DNA of 64,000 nt from JAJTFA01 sp044351265 (lineage in GTDB: Bacteria; Bacteroidota; Bacteroidia; UKL13-3), in assembly GCA_044351265.1 (NCBI GenBank), contig JBILGC010000001.1:1-64000 (forward strand). Direction: 5' to 3'. The position numbers and the translations under genes are program-made. Positions 33,827-42,627 of this stretch are shown piece by piece; position 1 is the first letter of the stretch, and every line of letters starts with the position of its first letter. The notes beneath the pieces are model-generated. The model did not search any database and had not been told where the DNA came from. It saw only the letters and a program-made list of their open reading frames with translations.

Positions 33827-33863
33827 TCTCAATTTTTTAACGAATCATATACACTTAATCTAA

Positions 33864-34604
33864 ATGGTAAAACAGGAAGAATTATTGGAAGCGGGTGTTC
33901 ACTTTGGACACTTAACCCGCAAATGGAATCCGAAAATGGCCCCATATATTTTTATGGAAAAGAACGGAATCCACCTCATCGATTTAAACAAAACAGCAGT
34001 TAAGCTGGATGAGGCCGCAGCAGCCATTAAAAACATTGTAAAATCAGGGCGCAAGGTGCTTTTCGTGGCTACAAAAAAACAAGCCAAGGAAATTATTGAA
34101 AATGAAGCAGCACGCGTAAACATGCCTTTTGTAACTGAGCGTTGGCTTGGCGGTATGTTAACCAACTTTGCTACCGTGCGTAAATCCATTAAAAAACTCC
34201 AAGCTTTGGAGAAAATGGCTACAGACGGAACTTACGAGAACATCAACAAAAAAGAACGTTTGATGGTAGAGCGTGAGAAAGTAAAGCTGAAAAGATTACT
34301 CGGTGGTATTGCCGATTTAAATCGCCTACCTGCTGCCTTATTTATTATAGACATTAAGCGTGAGCATATATCTGTTGCCGAAGCGCACAAGTTAAACATC
34401 CCTACTTTTGGCATTGTAGATACCAATTCTGATCCAACTGTAGTGGATTACCCGATTCCGGCAAACGATGATGCTGCCAAATCAATTGCACTCATATCAC
34501 GTGTGATTACAGATGCAATTGTAGAAGGTTTAGCTGAACGCAAACGCGAAAAGGAAACAGAAGCAGACAGCAAAGAAGCAGTAGCTGAAAGAGAAGAAGC
34601 ATAA
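33864..34604 (+). CDS. rpsB: 30S ribosomal protein S2
   Basis: A 246-residue protein. It has LLEAGVHFGHLTRKWNPKM at the N-terminus, TERWLGGMLTNFATV in the middle, and IVDTNSDPTVVDYPIPANDD near the C-terminus, all family hallmarks. The last 25 residues are a charged low-complexity tail (RKREKETEADSKEAVAEREE). A hairpin terminator follows, so tsf, which normally shares its transcript, is partly insulated. Confidence 0.97.
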   Translation: MVKQEELLEAGVHFGHLTRKWNPKMAPYIFMEKNGIHLIDLNKTAVKLDEAAAAIKNIVKSGRKVLFVATKKQAKEIIENEAARVNMPFVTERWLGGMLTNFATVRKSIKKLQALEKMATDGTYENINKKERLMVEREKVKLKRLLGGIADLNRLPAALFIIDIKREHISVAEAHKLNIPTFGIVDTNSDPTVVDYPIPANDDAAKSIALISRVITDAIVEGLAERKREKETEADSKEAVAEREEA

Positions 34605-34614
34605 GCATTAAAAG

Positions 34615-34637
34615 AATCGGCTGCGTGCCGATTTTTT
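34615..34637 (+). terminator. Hairpin terminator/attenuator between rpsB and tsf
   Basis: ATCGGC and GCCGAT pair around a 5-nt loop and are followed by TTTTTT. It may reduce tsf expression relative to rpsB. Confidence 0.7.
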
Positions 34638-34692
34638 TACATACTTCTCATTAATTAATCATTTAATAATCAATATTTAACCAAAATATACT

Positions 34693-35526
34693 ATGACTAC
34701 TATCAGTGCAGCTGATGTAAATAAGCTCCGCCAAATGACAGGAGCCGGAATGATGGATTGTAAGAAAGCCCTAACCGAAGCCAATGGCGATTTTGAAGCC
34801 GCTATTGATAATCTTCGTAAGAAAGGTGCAAAGGTTTCTGCGGCACGTGCCGACCGTGAAGCAAAAGAAGGTGCAGTTATTGCTAAAACAACAGCTGACA
34901 GAAAAACCGGTGTGATTGTCCAGCTAAGCTGCGAAACAGATTTTGTTGCCAAGAACGAAGATTTTGTAAAATTTGCCAACGCTATTGCAGACCTCGCTTT
35001 GGCTAATAAACCTGCTAACGCTGATGCATTAAGGGCATTGCCTTTTGATGGCGCAACACTTGCTGAGCGCATAACAGATCAGGTTGGTAAGATTGGTGAG
35101 AAAATTGACGTGGTGCGTTATGAACTGATGAACGGTGAAAACATTGTTCCTTATATACATGGTGCAAACCGTTTGGGCGTATTGGTTTCTTTAAGCAGCG
35201 CACCAAGTGATGCAAATTTTGTAGCTGGTAAAGATGTGGCTATGCAAGTGGCCGCTCTCAATCCTGTTGCGGTTGACAAAGATGATGTAGACCCAACTGT
35301 TGTTGCACGTGAAATAGAAATTGGCAAAGAACAAGCCCGTGCCGAAGGTAAACCGGAAGCTATGCTTGAAAAAATTGCTCAGGGTAAATTGGGTAAGTTC
35401 TATAAAGAATCAACCCTAATGAATCAGGAATTCGTTAAAGACAATTCCAAGAGCATAGGCCAAATGCTGGAAGGCATTGAAAAAGGATTGGTTGTAAAAG
35501 CGTTCAAACGTGTAGCTTTAGGCTAA
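34693..35526 (+). CDS. tsf: Elongation factor Ts
   Basis: A 277-residue guanine-nucleotide exchange factor for EF-Tu. The N-terminal UBA-like domain has VNKLRQMTGAGMMDCKKALT, and the core has the signature LSCETDFVAKNEDF; the C-terminal NPVAVDKDDV and QEFVKDNSKSIGQML segments are typical. Length matches the family. It is followed by a strong terminator before pyrH. Confidence 0.97.
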   Translation: MTTISAADVNKLRQMTGAGMMDCKKALTEANGDFEAAIDNLRKKGAKVSAARADREAKEGAVIAKTTADRKTGVIVQLSCETDFVAKNEDFVKFANAIADLALANKPANADALRALPFDGATLAERITDQVGKIGEKIDVVRYELMNGENIVPYIHGANRLGVLVSLSSAPSDANFVAGKDVAMQVAALNPVAVDKDDVDPTVVAREIEIGKEQARAEGKPEAMLEKIAQGKLGKFYKESTLMNQEFVKDNSKSIGQMLEGIEKGLVVKAFKRVALG

Positions 35527-35541
35527 TTCAAATAAAATTTT

Positions 35542-35570
35542 AATCCCCCGCTAATCGGGGGATTTTTTTT
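35542..35570 (+). terminator. Intrinsic terminator after tsf
   Basis: ATCCCCCG and CGGGGGAT form an 8-bp GC-rich stem with a 4-nt loop, followed by eight T. Confidence 0.85.
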
Positions 35571-35601
35571 GCCGTATACTTGTACAATTTAATTTAAACC
35601 C

Positions 35602-36309
35602 ATGAAGTATAAACGCGTACTCCTAAAACTCAGCGGTGAATCGCTGATGGGCAATCAACAATATGGTATTGACCCTAAAATATTAGAACAATATGCAAAC
35701 GATGTAAAGCAGGTGCTTGATAAAGGCGTGCAAGTTGCTATTGTTATCGGGGGTGGTAATATCTTCAGAGGTGTACAAGGCGTTTCGGGTGGCATTGCCG
35801 ACAGAGCACAAGCTGATTACATGGGCATGCTGGCTACTGTAATTAATGCAATGGCATTGCAGGGAGCATTGGAAAAAATTGGTATTAAAACACGCTTATT
35901 AAGTGCCATTAAAATGGAACAAATCTGCGAACCGTTTATACGCAGAAGAGCAATGCGCCATTTGGAAAAAGGCCGTGTAGTAATTTTTGGTGCAGGTACT
36001 GGTAACCCTTACTTTACAACAGATACTGCTGCCTCTTTAAGAGCAGTGGAAATAGAAGCCAACCTGGTGCTTAAAGGTACACGTGTGGATGGCATTTATA
36101 CAGCCGATCCTGAAAAAGATAAAAATGCCAAGCGTTTTGATACAATTAGTTTCAATGAAGTATATGAGCGCGGCCTGAATGTGATGGACCTTACTGCCAT
36201 TACCTTGTGTCAGGAAAACCATATGCCCATCATGGTATTTGATATGAATAAAAAAGGCAACTTCCTTAAAGCATGCGAGGGTAAAAAAGTAGGTACCCTG
36301 GTAAGCTAA
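35602..36309 (+). CDS. pyrH: UMP kinase
   Basis: A 235-residue amino-acid-kinase-fold enzyme that makes UDP from UMP and ATP. It has KYKRVLLKLSGESLMG at the N-terminus, VAIVIGGGNIFRG, the Asp/Arg region GGIADRAQADYMGMLATVIN, and AGTGNPYFTTDTAASLRAVE. It lies between tsf and frr, the conserved bacterial order. The near-match TATACTTG upstream (around 35574) could be its -7 element. Confidence 0.97.
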   Translation: MKYKRVLLKLSGESLMGNQQYGIDPKILEQYANDVKQVLDKGVQVAIVIGGGNIFRGVQGVSGGIADRAQADYMGMLATVINAMALQGALEKIGIKTRLLSAIKMEQICEPFIRRRAMRHLEKGRVVIFGAGTGNPYFTTDTAASLRAVEIEANLVLKGTRVDGIYTADPEKDKNAKRFDTISFNEVYERGLNVMDLTAITLCQENHMPIMVFDMNKKGNFLKACEGKKVGTLVS

Positions 36310-36376
36310 TTTTTTTCATCTCTTTTCCTATTTTCTTTTTCACTATTTTCGAATCCCTTATTAAAAGCAAATCACT

Positions 36377-36943
36377 ATGAGCGACCCACGTTTAAAAGAA
36401 GTATTTGATAATTTAAAATCGGCCATGGAAAGGGCCATTGATCATGCTGCATCAGAGTTTGCAAAAATTCGTGCAGGCAAAGCGCATCCAAGTATGGTAG
36501 ATGCCGTAAAAGTAGACTACTATGGCAGTTTGGTGCCTTTGAATCAGGTAGCCAATGTTAGCACACCTGATGCAAAATCAATTGTAATACAACCATGGGA
36601 AAAAGCTATGATTCAACCCATTGAAAAAGGTATTGTAATTGCAAACCTTGGGCTACAGCCTAGCAATGATGGCAATATTGTGCGTATCACCCTTCCTCCT
36701 TTAACCGAAGAGCGCAGAAAAGAAACCGTGAAAAAAGTGAAAGGTGAAGCAGAGCATGCCAAGGTAGCCATTCGCAATATTCGTAAAGATGCTAATGAGG
36801 CCGCAAAGAAACTTCAAAAAGAAGGCTTGGCAGAGGATGAAGCAAAAGCAGCTGAAACACAGATTCAGAAAACAACTGATATTTACATTAAAAAGATTGA
36901 CGACATCACAGCAGCAAAAGAAGCTGAATTGATGCACGTTTAA
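36377..36943 (+). CDS. frr: Ribosome recycling factor
   Basis: A 188-residue protein that, with EF-G, splits post-termination ribosomes. It has the usual three-helix-bundle pattern with FAKIRAGKAHPSMVDAVKVD, the central PLNQVANVSTPDAKSIVIQP, and a basic C-terminal helix (KTTDIYIKKIDDITAAKEAE). Length is typical. It follows pyrH by 67 bp and precedes the transglycosylase gene by 18 bp. Confidence 0.97.
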   Translation: MSDPRLKEVFDNLKSAMERAIDHAASEFAKIRAGKAHPSMVDAVKVDYYGSLVPLNQVANVSTPDAKSIVIQPWEKAMIQPIEKGIVIANLGLQPSNDGNIVRITLPPLTEERRKETVKKVKGEAEHAKVAIRNIRKDANEAAKKLQKEGLAEDEAKAAETQIQKTTDIYIKKIDDITAAKEAELMHV

Positions 36944-36961
36944 GTTTTCTGCACAACATTT

Positions 36962-38962
36962 ATGGCTAATGCCTTAAACGTAAAAAAACTATTTAAAACA
37001 CTGGCCTTTACTGCCGGTGTTTTTTTGCTTTTAGCTATTGTGGCATTCTTTGCATTACGCAATTATGCATTACGTAAGTTGCTTGATAAAGCTGCTGTTA
37101 AATTACAAACCACTTATCAAACAAAATTAACCTATAGCCATGCTGCATTTACCGGACTGGCAGGTGTTCAGATTGAAAACTTTTGTTTAGTACCCAACCA
37201 AATGGATACCTTGCTGTATGCCCAAAATATACAAAGCAGCATTAGGCTGGGGCATGCGCTGCTGCTTGATTTTAGGATAAGGGATGTGTTGGTTGAGAAT
37301 GGCCTAATACAATTGGTTAAAACAGATTCAGTAACCAATATTGATTATTTTCTGCATCCTGAAAAAACCGAAGATGCAGCCACTGCCGAAGACGCAGCTT
37401 CGGATAAGCAATCAAATTATGCAAAAACTGTTTACAAACTTATTTCTAGAATCCTATCACAGGTGCCCAGTCATTTGTTATTGCAGGCATGTGAACTGAG
37501 GTTTAAAGAAAATGAGCAAACCGTTTCATTTAATGTGCACCAGCTGCAATTGGCAGATGAAGCCCTGAAGTCAGATATTGTTGTAAGCGCAAAAGACTTT
37601 AAACAACATTGGGTGCTTCAGGGAAAAACCATACCAAAAGATAAAAAGGCAGATGTTGAGTTATTCAATAAAGATACCGGAGGCATACGAATTCCTTATA
37701 TTTCTGATAAATTTAATTTGCACACCGGATTTGATTCCATACGCTTTACACTGGCATCCGTAACACTTGATGATGATGTGCTCCATATAAATGGCTCTGC
37801 ATCCATTAGTCGTTTTCTAATCAATCATCCTAAAATATCAAAGCGTGATGTGGTAATTGATCATGCGGCAATTCAATATCAAGTAAAAGTAGGTGCAACA
37901 TTTATAGGTTTGGACAGCAGCTCTGCGATACGCTTTAACGAGGTTAACTTTCATCCATTTATTCAATTTGAAAATCGTCCTGATACCATTGTTCGCATGG
38001 GAATACGGATACCCAAAATGCCAGCTCAGCAATTTATCTCATCTTTACCTGAAGGATTGTTCAAGCATTTTCAAGGAATGTTGGCCGAAGGTGAATTTGA
38101 TTACCGGATGGATTTTGTTTACAATGAAAACAAGCCAACAGATCTGCTTTTTGAAAGCAACTTGAATAAGTATGGTCTTTTCATTAAGCAATATGGAGAA
38201 GCGAACCTGAATAAGCTTAATAATGAGTTTGTGCACGTGCCTATTGAAAACGGAAGACCCATGAGGCCTATTTTAGTTGGCATTGCCAATCCGATTTATA
38301 CACCACTTAATCAAATATCGCCTTACCTGAAAAAATCTGTACTCACTACAGAGGACCCTTCATTCTTTTACCACCGTGGATTTATAGATGAGGCCTTTCG
38401 TCAATCTATTATCAAAAATATTCGAAAAAGGAAATTTGCAAGAGGTGCCAGCACGATTAGCATGCAGTTGGTTAAAAATGTATTCTTAACAAGAGAAAAA
38501 ACATTGTCTCGCAAGTTGGAAGAAATACTACTGGTATACATTCTAGAAAACAACCGACTGTGTAGCAAAGAGCGTATGTTTGAGGTTTATTTAAACATCA
38601 TTGAGTGGGGGCCCAATGTATATGGTATTGGTGAGGCTTCACGTTTTTACTTTAATAAAAAACCTTCGGAGTTAACCCTTGGAGAGAGTTTGTTTTTAGC
38701 AACCATTATTCCTCGGCCTAAAGGCTTTATGTGGCGTTTTGATAAACAAGGAAACCTGAAAGATTTTGTGGGCAGGCAATTTAAATTCTTGTCTGACTTA
38801 ATGATTAGGCGCACCGTTTTAATGCCCGAAGACACCATGAATCTTACACACCTCTTCCCTATACCGGGTAAGGCAAAAGAGTTTATAAAACTGGCACCGG
38901 ATACCAATCTAATTGATACGATTATGAGCCCGGATGGTATTCTTGGTGATGATGCAGATTAA
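36962..38962 (+). CDS. GT51 peptidoglycan transglycosylase with long N-terminal region
   Basis: A 666-residue membrane-anchored glycosyltransferase. Residues about 11-33 form one N-terminal membrane helix. A long beta-rich region (35-430) with no known domain follows. The GT51 domain (about 440-600) has the catalytic motif EDPSFFYHRG, RGASTISMQLVKNVFL, the ILENNRLCSKERMFEVYLN segment and EWGPNVYGIGEASRFYF. There is no transpeptidase domain, so it polymerises glycan strands without cross-linking. The extended N-terminal part, larger than in MtgA, may interact with the envelope. Confidence 0.88.
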   Translation: MANALNVKKLFKTLAFTAGVFLLLAIVAFFALRNYALRKLLDKAAVKLQTTYQTKLTYSHAAFTGLAGVQIENFCLVPNQMDTLLYAQNIQSSIRLGHALLLDFRIRDVLVENGLIQLVKTDSVTNIDYFLHPEKTEDAATAEDAASDKQSNYAKTVYKLISRILSQVPSHLLLQACELRFKENEQTVSFNVHQLQLADEALKSDIVVSAKDFKQHWVLQGKTIPKDKKADVELFNKDTGGIRIPYISDKFNLHTGFDSIRFTLASVTLDDDVLHINGSASISRFLINHPKISKRDVVIDHAAIQYQVKVGATFIGLDSSSAIRFNEVNFHPFIQFENRPDTIVRMGIRIPKMPAQQFISSLPEGLFKHFQGMLAEGEFDYRMDFVYNENKPTDLLFESNLNKYGLFIKQYGEANLNKLNNEFVHVPIENGRPMRPILVGIANPIYTPLNQISPYLKKSVLTTEDPSFFYHRGFIDEAFRQSIIKNIRKRKFARGASTISMQLVKNVFLTREKTLSRKLEEILLVYILENNRLCSKERMFEVYLNIIEWGPNVYGIGEASRFYFNKKPSELTLGESLFLATIIPRPKGFMWRFDKQGNLKDFVGRQFKFLSDLMIRRTVLMPEDTMNLTHLFPIPGKAKEFIKLAPDTNLIDTIMSPDGILGDDAD

Positions 38963-39040
38963 ACATAAAACAACTTGATCACTCACCCGCTAAAGCGAGC
39001 TTACTAGAGCACTTGAGAGGAGGATTAAAAGTATACAAAA

Positions 39041-39601
39041 TCATTTTCCCGACCTTAACCTGCTTAAGGTTTCCTGCTTCATTCCAAGATAAGTTGCTAT
39101 CTTTCCCAGTGGAGCACGGTTAAATACCTCAGGGCGTTTGTTAAATAATATATCATAGCGCTCCTTGGCTGTTTTAAATTGAATAGAAATTAAGCGTTCC
39201 TCAAGTCTGGAATAATAGTTCTTTAAAATTAAGCGTCCGGCTTTTTCTGTCTCAGGAAACCTTTTATACAATTCCTGTATATTATCATAGCTTATAGACT
39301 GAACTGTACAATTCTCGAACGCTACAATGGTTTCATATGAGGGCTCACGCGAGATAAAGCTGTAATAACAAGTAGCCATATCCTCTTCCATGGCAATCCA
39401 ATTACATACTTCCTGATCATCGATTACATAGTAACTGCCTACCATTCCATTTACTACATAATATAAATGATTACATGTTTTGCCTTCGTTAAGTATTATC
39501 TCATTTTTCTTAAATACAAAATTCTCTGTGCATTGCTTTAGCCAATTTAGTGCAGCCTCACTGATGGGGGTTAGTTTACTTATATGATTAATGAGACTCA
39601 T
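39041..39601 (-). CDS. Crp/Fnr family transcriptional regulator
   Basis: A 186-residue protein. Residues about 15-130 are a cyclic-nucleotide-binding-like beta-roll (FKKNEIILNEGKTCNHLYYV). The C-terminal third is a winged helix-turn-helix (LGKIATYLGMKQETLSRLRS). The ligand-binding residues of cAMP-type Crp are not obvious, as is common in Bacteroidota Crp-like regulators. ATG 39601 is chosen because the earlier in-frame start would overlap the desaturase gene. It is 28 bp downstream of the CarF-like desaturase and co-oriented, so it is likely its operon partner. Confidence 0.85.
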   Translation of the reverse strand: MSLINHISKLTPISEAALNWLKQCTENFVFKKNEIILNEGKTCNHLYYVVNGMVGSYYVIDDQEVCNWIAMEEDMATCYYSFISREPSYETIVAFENCTVQSISYDNIQELYKRFPETEKAGRLILKNYYSRLEERLISIQFKTAKERYDILFNKRPEVFNRAPLGKIATYLGMKQETLSRLRSGK

Positions 39602-39629
39602 AATATTTATAAAGATATTAATCCTACAG

Positions 39630-40196
39630 TTATTGTTGCTGCATTTCTTTTTCTGCCAGTCTGGGCTCACCTAAAATAGGCTTCAGTATAAATTCCAGCG
39701 CACGCCAAAAACAAATAGCATCAAGGATAAAATTGGCATATGGCGTAAGTACGCAGTATGATTTATTTTTTTCTCCGGAATGATGAACAGCATGATGCCT
39801 TGGCTTTTGGAACAACCCTACTTGCTGCAAAAACCTAACTATAAAAGGAACCTTTCTTGCAGGCATATGCACATATTTATGCACCTGATTTGCATTAGCC
39901 GAAAGAACAGCAAAAACCCAAACATGCCATGTAAGTGCATTGTTCCAGTAAGAAATGAGTACAATTAAGCCCGATATTAAGGTAAGATCCCAGGAGCTTT
40001 GCAGCCATGTTTTTTTGGTAAATGCAGCCGGATGCACATGGTGCTCAAGATTGGGTTTAACAACCCATTTGCCCCAAATAGGGGTTTTTTCTGTGCCATA
40101 GGTATCTTCAAACCAATGTACAAATCCTGATATAAAATCAGCAAATAAAATGGTGAGCGCCAGCTCAACAATAATTTGAATTACTTGAATAATCAT
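39630..40196 (-). CDS. carF: CarF/PEDS1-family plasmanylethanolamine desaturase-like protein
   Basis: A 188-residue membrane desaturase. It has the family His cluster in the correct order: SGFVHWFEDTYGTEKTPIWG, EHHVHP, the N-x-x-HKYVH pair (NQVHKYVH) and PRHHAVHH, then SYCVLTPYANFILD and FWRALE. These match, in order, the His boxes of animal TMEM189/PEDS1 and myxobacterial CarF, which make the vinyl ether of plasmalogens with O2 and a diiron centre. Three or four membrane segments surround the boxes. ATG 40196 is chosen; an earlier in-frame start lacks support. It is followed by a Crp-type regulator. Actual plasmalogen synthesis is an inference. Confidence 0.82.
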   Translation of the reverse strand: MIIQVIQIIVELALTILFADFISGFVHWFEDTYGTEKTPIWGKWVVKPNLEHHVHPAAFTKKTWLQSSWDLTLISGLIVLISYWNNALTWHVWVFAVLSANANQVHKYVHMPARKVPFIVRFLQQVGLFQKPRHHAVHHSGEKNKSYCVLTPYANFILDAICFWRALEFILKPILGEPRLAEKEMQQQ

Positions 40197-40315
40197 ATCT
40201 GTAGAATTACAGATACAAATAAAATTGAGCCTGCTGATTGGAATTTTGATATAAATCAAAAAAGCCTATTCAGATAAATTGCTTCTGAGTAATTAGAATC
40301 TAAGGATAATTGTTT

Positions 40316-40374
40316 CGCCCGTTCACACGGAAAGCATGCACCGCAAGACGGTATGCCATTCGCGTGAACGGGCG
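40316..40374. repeat. GC-rich inverted repeat, 11-bp perfect arms
   Basis: CGCCCGTTCAC (40316-40326) pairs perfectly with GTGAACGGGCG (40364-40374). Inside it GCAT/ATGC and ACCG/CGGT can stack further, giving one long hairpin with a small loop. It is far richer in G+C than its surroundings and has no T-run, so it is not a standard terminator. Confidence 0.65.
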
Positions 40375-40416
40375 GGGTAGGCAGCAAAAGCGCCTTTCGC
40401 TACAGTATATGCCAAC

Positions 40417-40450
40417 AAAAAAGCCCTGAATCATTTTAAACTCAAGGCCC
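40417..40450 (-). terminator. Terminator of tRNA-Arg, minus strand
   Basis: On the minus strand GCCTTGAG pairs imperfectly with TTCAGGGC and is followed by TTTTTT. It lies 17 bp past the tRNA 3' end. Confidence 0.6.
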
Positions 40451-40466
40451 TAATTGCTATTATTTG

Positions 40467-40538
40467 TAGTCTCGACAGGAATCGAACCTGTATCAAATGT
40501 TTAGGAAACATCTATTCTATCCATTGAACTACGAGACC
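40467..40538 (-). tRNA. tRNA-Arg, anticodon CCT
   Basis: On the minus strand the acceptor is GGTCTCG/CGAGACT (one G-T pair), with discriminator A and no encoded CCA. The D-arm is GTTCAATGGATAGAAT, the anticodon loop TTCCTAA gives CCT (reads AGG), and the T-arm contains GGTTCGATTCC. A 19-bp stretch of the D-arm/anticodon side recurs exactly at 42628-42646. Confidence 0.9.
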
Positions 40539-40605
40539 ATAAACCCTTGCTGGGCTTAGGTCAAAGATAATAAAGTTTTATAAAAATAGTCGATTTCGAC
40601 ACTTT

Positions 40606-40625
40606 ACTGCTCAATTCACTGCTCA
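40606..40625 (+). repeat. 20-bp direct repeat, left copy
   Basis: ACTGCTCAATTCACTGCTCA occurs here and, with one mismatch, at 42520-42539 on the other side of the secreted-protein gene. Confidence 0.6.
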
Positions 40626-40667
40626 CTTTTTTAGTAAAATTATTTGGTTGTTAACCTGTTTTAACAA

Positions 40668-40692
40668 ACAAGGGGACTATCAGTCCCCTTGT
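40668..40692. terminator. Strong hairpin terminator after the secreted-protein gene
   Basis: ACAAGGGGAC and GTCCCCTTGT form a perfect 10-bp stem around a 5-nt loop. On the minus strand a T-containing tail follows. It lies 24 bp after the stop of the 506-residue gene. Confidence 0.7.
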
Positions 40693-40715
40693 TACAGTTA
40701 ATTTATAGGTAGTAA

Positions 40716-42236
40716 TTATTTTACTATTAGAATTTTATTGGTAGATATCAACTTATTATTTGAGTCGTAAATAGTAAGTATGTACACACCATTTGCAAGC
40801 GATGAAATATCAATCGTACCCGAAGTAGGTGAAACAACTGTTTGCCCGGTTACACCTGTTAACCTAGCAATGTAATTACCTGGTTTTTCTAAATCAATAT
40901 GCAATACTGTTGCTGCCGGGTTAGGATACACCTTGATGCTATTTAGTAAAGGAGAAGCTAAAGTCAGACCGGTACGAATAGATATCTTCAATGTATCAGT
41001 TGTGATATTGCTACCTACATACAGAGTGTCGTGTTTGTTTGCTAAGTCAGTCTCCAATTGTCTAATCCTGTTTCCTTTAGATGTTGTATCTGCTTTAAGC
41101 GAAATCAGATTAATTGAGTCTGAGGCTATATCACTAACAATTAGTGAAACAATGTTTGAGGTGTCGGCACAACCGCTTTTTGATGCGATAACACGGAATC
41201 TTTGATTATGGTTCGAAACATTAACATTATTAACTGTTAAAGCGGTTGTTGTTATTCCTAAATATTGATTGTTAATAGGAACATTTTGCCAACCAAATCC
41301 TATAGGGTTTGATTGCCATTGGTAATTGTAACCGCTTCCTGAATAAGTGAACGAAAAGTTTTTATTTGTTCCTTTTGCTCCCGATTGGTTAGTTGGTTGA
41401 GTTGTAATGGAATCAGCACAATTATTTGTAACTAAACGTAAAGGAGTTGCTATTGCATTCATAATTTCACACTGTGAGGAGTCGGTCGAATACTTTTGAA
41501 CAATTCCAATTATCTTCAAATTATTTAAATTGTAAGTAGGCGGTATGTTGTAAAAAAAACTCATAGTATCAATTTGGTTTATGGTGGGGTTGCTGCATTT
41601 ATAAGCACCCCATTCTGATCCTAAATAAGCCCTGAGTACATCTAAGTGAGGAAAATTCGAAATTGGGTCACCAACATTCATGTAGCTGCAAGATCCACCG
41701 TTGCTATTATTTCTTTGGTTTTGAATCAGACTATCCTCAGTGATTAGTACATTAAACCTGTATTCACCAGATAAATTTGAAAGTGCTTTCCCAGTGACAA
41801 GTACACTTAATTGTTGACCTTGTTTGTTTACTGTCATTGACACTTGATAATTGGGTGAGGCACTATTTCTTGAAATAATAGCATTTTGCCAGCTACCTCT
41901 TGGAAAAGCTAAACTCCCTAAATAAGGAACTCTATCAATGGTGGCGATTGGAATTCCGTAAGCATATGTAGAGTTCCATTGGTCTGAAGATGTATATTTT
42001 AGAGGTGCTTGCCCCCAGCTATTATTATGGTTATTAACAATAATTAGTTTGGAATATGTACCACGAAAACCATCTTGTCTGCAATAGGCATCTGGAACAA
42101 AAATGTTATTCGATCCTACAGCAACCTCCATTAAAACATATTTATCAGCTCCAGAAGTAAATGTATTTTGAGCGATTATTGTATTAGTTAATAGAGTAAC
42201 ACTAATTGAAAAATTTAGGATAAGTTTAAATCTCAT
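40716..42236 (-). CDS. T9SS-sorted secreted protein, possibly Omp28-related
   Basis: A 506-residue exported protein. The signal peptide is residues 1-22 (ending TIIAQ). The middle (about 60-270) carries LSGEYRFNVLITEDSLIQNQ, LDVLRAYLGSEWGAY and NLNNLKIIGIVQKYS, a pattern like the C-terminal domain of Omp28-related proteins. The usual N-terminal CxxC thioredoxin-like motif is missing. An Ig-like part (about 285-370) and a short coiled coil near 375-400 precede a T9SS type A sorting domain (KVYPNPAATVLHIDL, DISSLANGVYILTIYD). It is more AT-rich than its neighbours and flanked by short direct repeats. Function is unknown; surface or secreted location is likely. Confidence 0.7.
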   Translation of the reverse strand: MRFKLILNFSISVTLLTNTIIAQNTFTSGADKYVLMEVAVGSNNIFVPDAYCRQDGFRGTYSKLIIVNNHNNSWGQAPLKYTSSDQWNSTYAYGIPIATIDRVPYLGSLAFPRGSWQNAIISRNSASPNYQVSMTVNKQGQQLSVLVTGKALSNLSGEYRFNVLITEDSLIQNQRNNSNGGSCSYMNVGDPISNFPHLDVLRAYLGSEWGAYKCSNPTINQIDTMSFFYNIPPTYNLNNLKIIGIVQKYSTDSSQCEIMNAIATPLRLVTNNCADSITTQPTNQSGAKGTNKNFSFTYSGSGYNYQWQSNPIGFGWQNVPINNQYLGITTTALTVNNVNVSNHNQRFRVIASKSGCADTSNIVSLIVSDIASDSINLISLKADTTSKGNRIRQLETDLANKHDTLYVGSNITTDTLKISIRTGLTLASPLLNSIKVYPNPAATVLHIDLEKPGNYIARLTGVTGQTVVSPTSGTIDISSLANGVYILTIYDSNNKLISTNKILIVK

Positions 42237-42455
42237 TATATTTTATTGTTTAATTATCTTACTTGTAAGGTTTTTCGAATTACGCCTCTTTTATTCATGT
42301 GGGTTCTGAACTCCATAGTAACAGTTTCAGTTTTAGAATTTGGGCTGGTTATTAATTGCAATTTAATGTTCTTGTTTTAATAATCAAAACATCATTGGGT
42401 TTTTCTTGATTAGAATCAAAGGTTTGTGAATTATAATGCATAAAGCACGGAATAA

Positions 42456-42463
42456 CAAAAGTA
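42456..42463 (-). promoter_or_regulatory. Possible -7 element TACTTTTG for the secreted-protein gene
   Basis: An exact TAnnTTTG match lies about 220 bp upstream of the ATG. No clear -33 TTG is present, so this is tentative. Confidence 0.3.
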
Positions 42464-42519
42464 AGGTTACGGAAATTTGTCAGATACACTTAGTTAAATT
42501 CTAACGCAGTGTTACAACT

Positions 42520-42539
42520 ACTGCTCAATTCACTACTCA
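42520..42539 (+). repeat. 20-bp direct repeat, right copy
   Basis: ACTGCTCAATTCACTACTCA differs at one position from 40606-40625. The pair brackets the 506-residue secreted-protein gene. Confidence 0.6.
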
Positions 42540-42627
42540 ATTTGTAATTTTTAACTTACTAAAATCCATGAAAAGTATTGTTGATATGGAGGTGCAGGGG
42601 ATAAGGTGAAATGGTATATTAATATTG

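Larger units (their letters stand above)
40197..40466. other. Intergenic region with large palindrome
   Basis: No gene is visible. A GC-rich inverted repeat occupies 40316-40374, and a minus-strand terminator of the tRNA-Arg gene lies at 40417-40450. The rest shows nothing I can identify. Confidence 0.5.
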
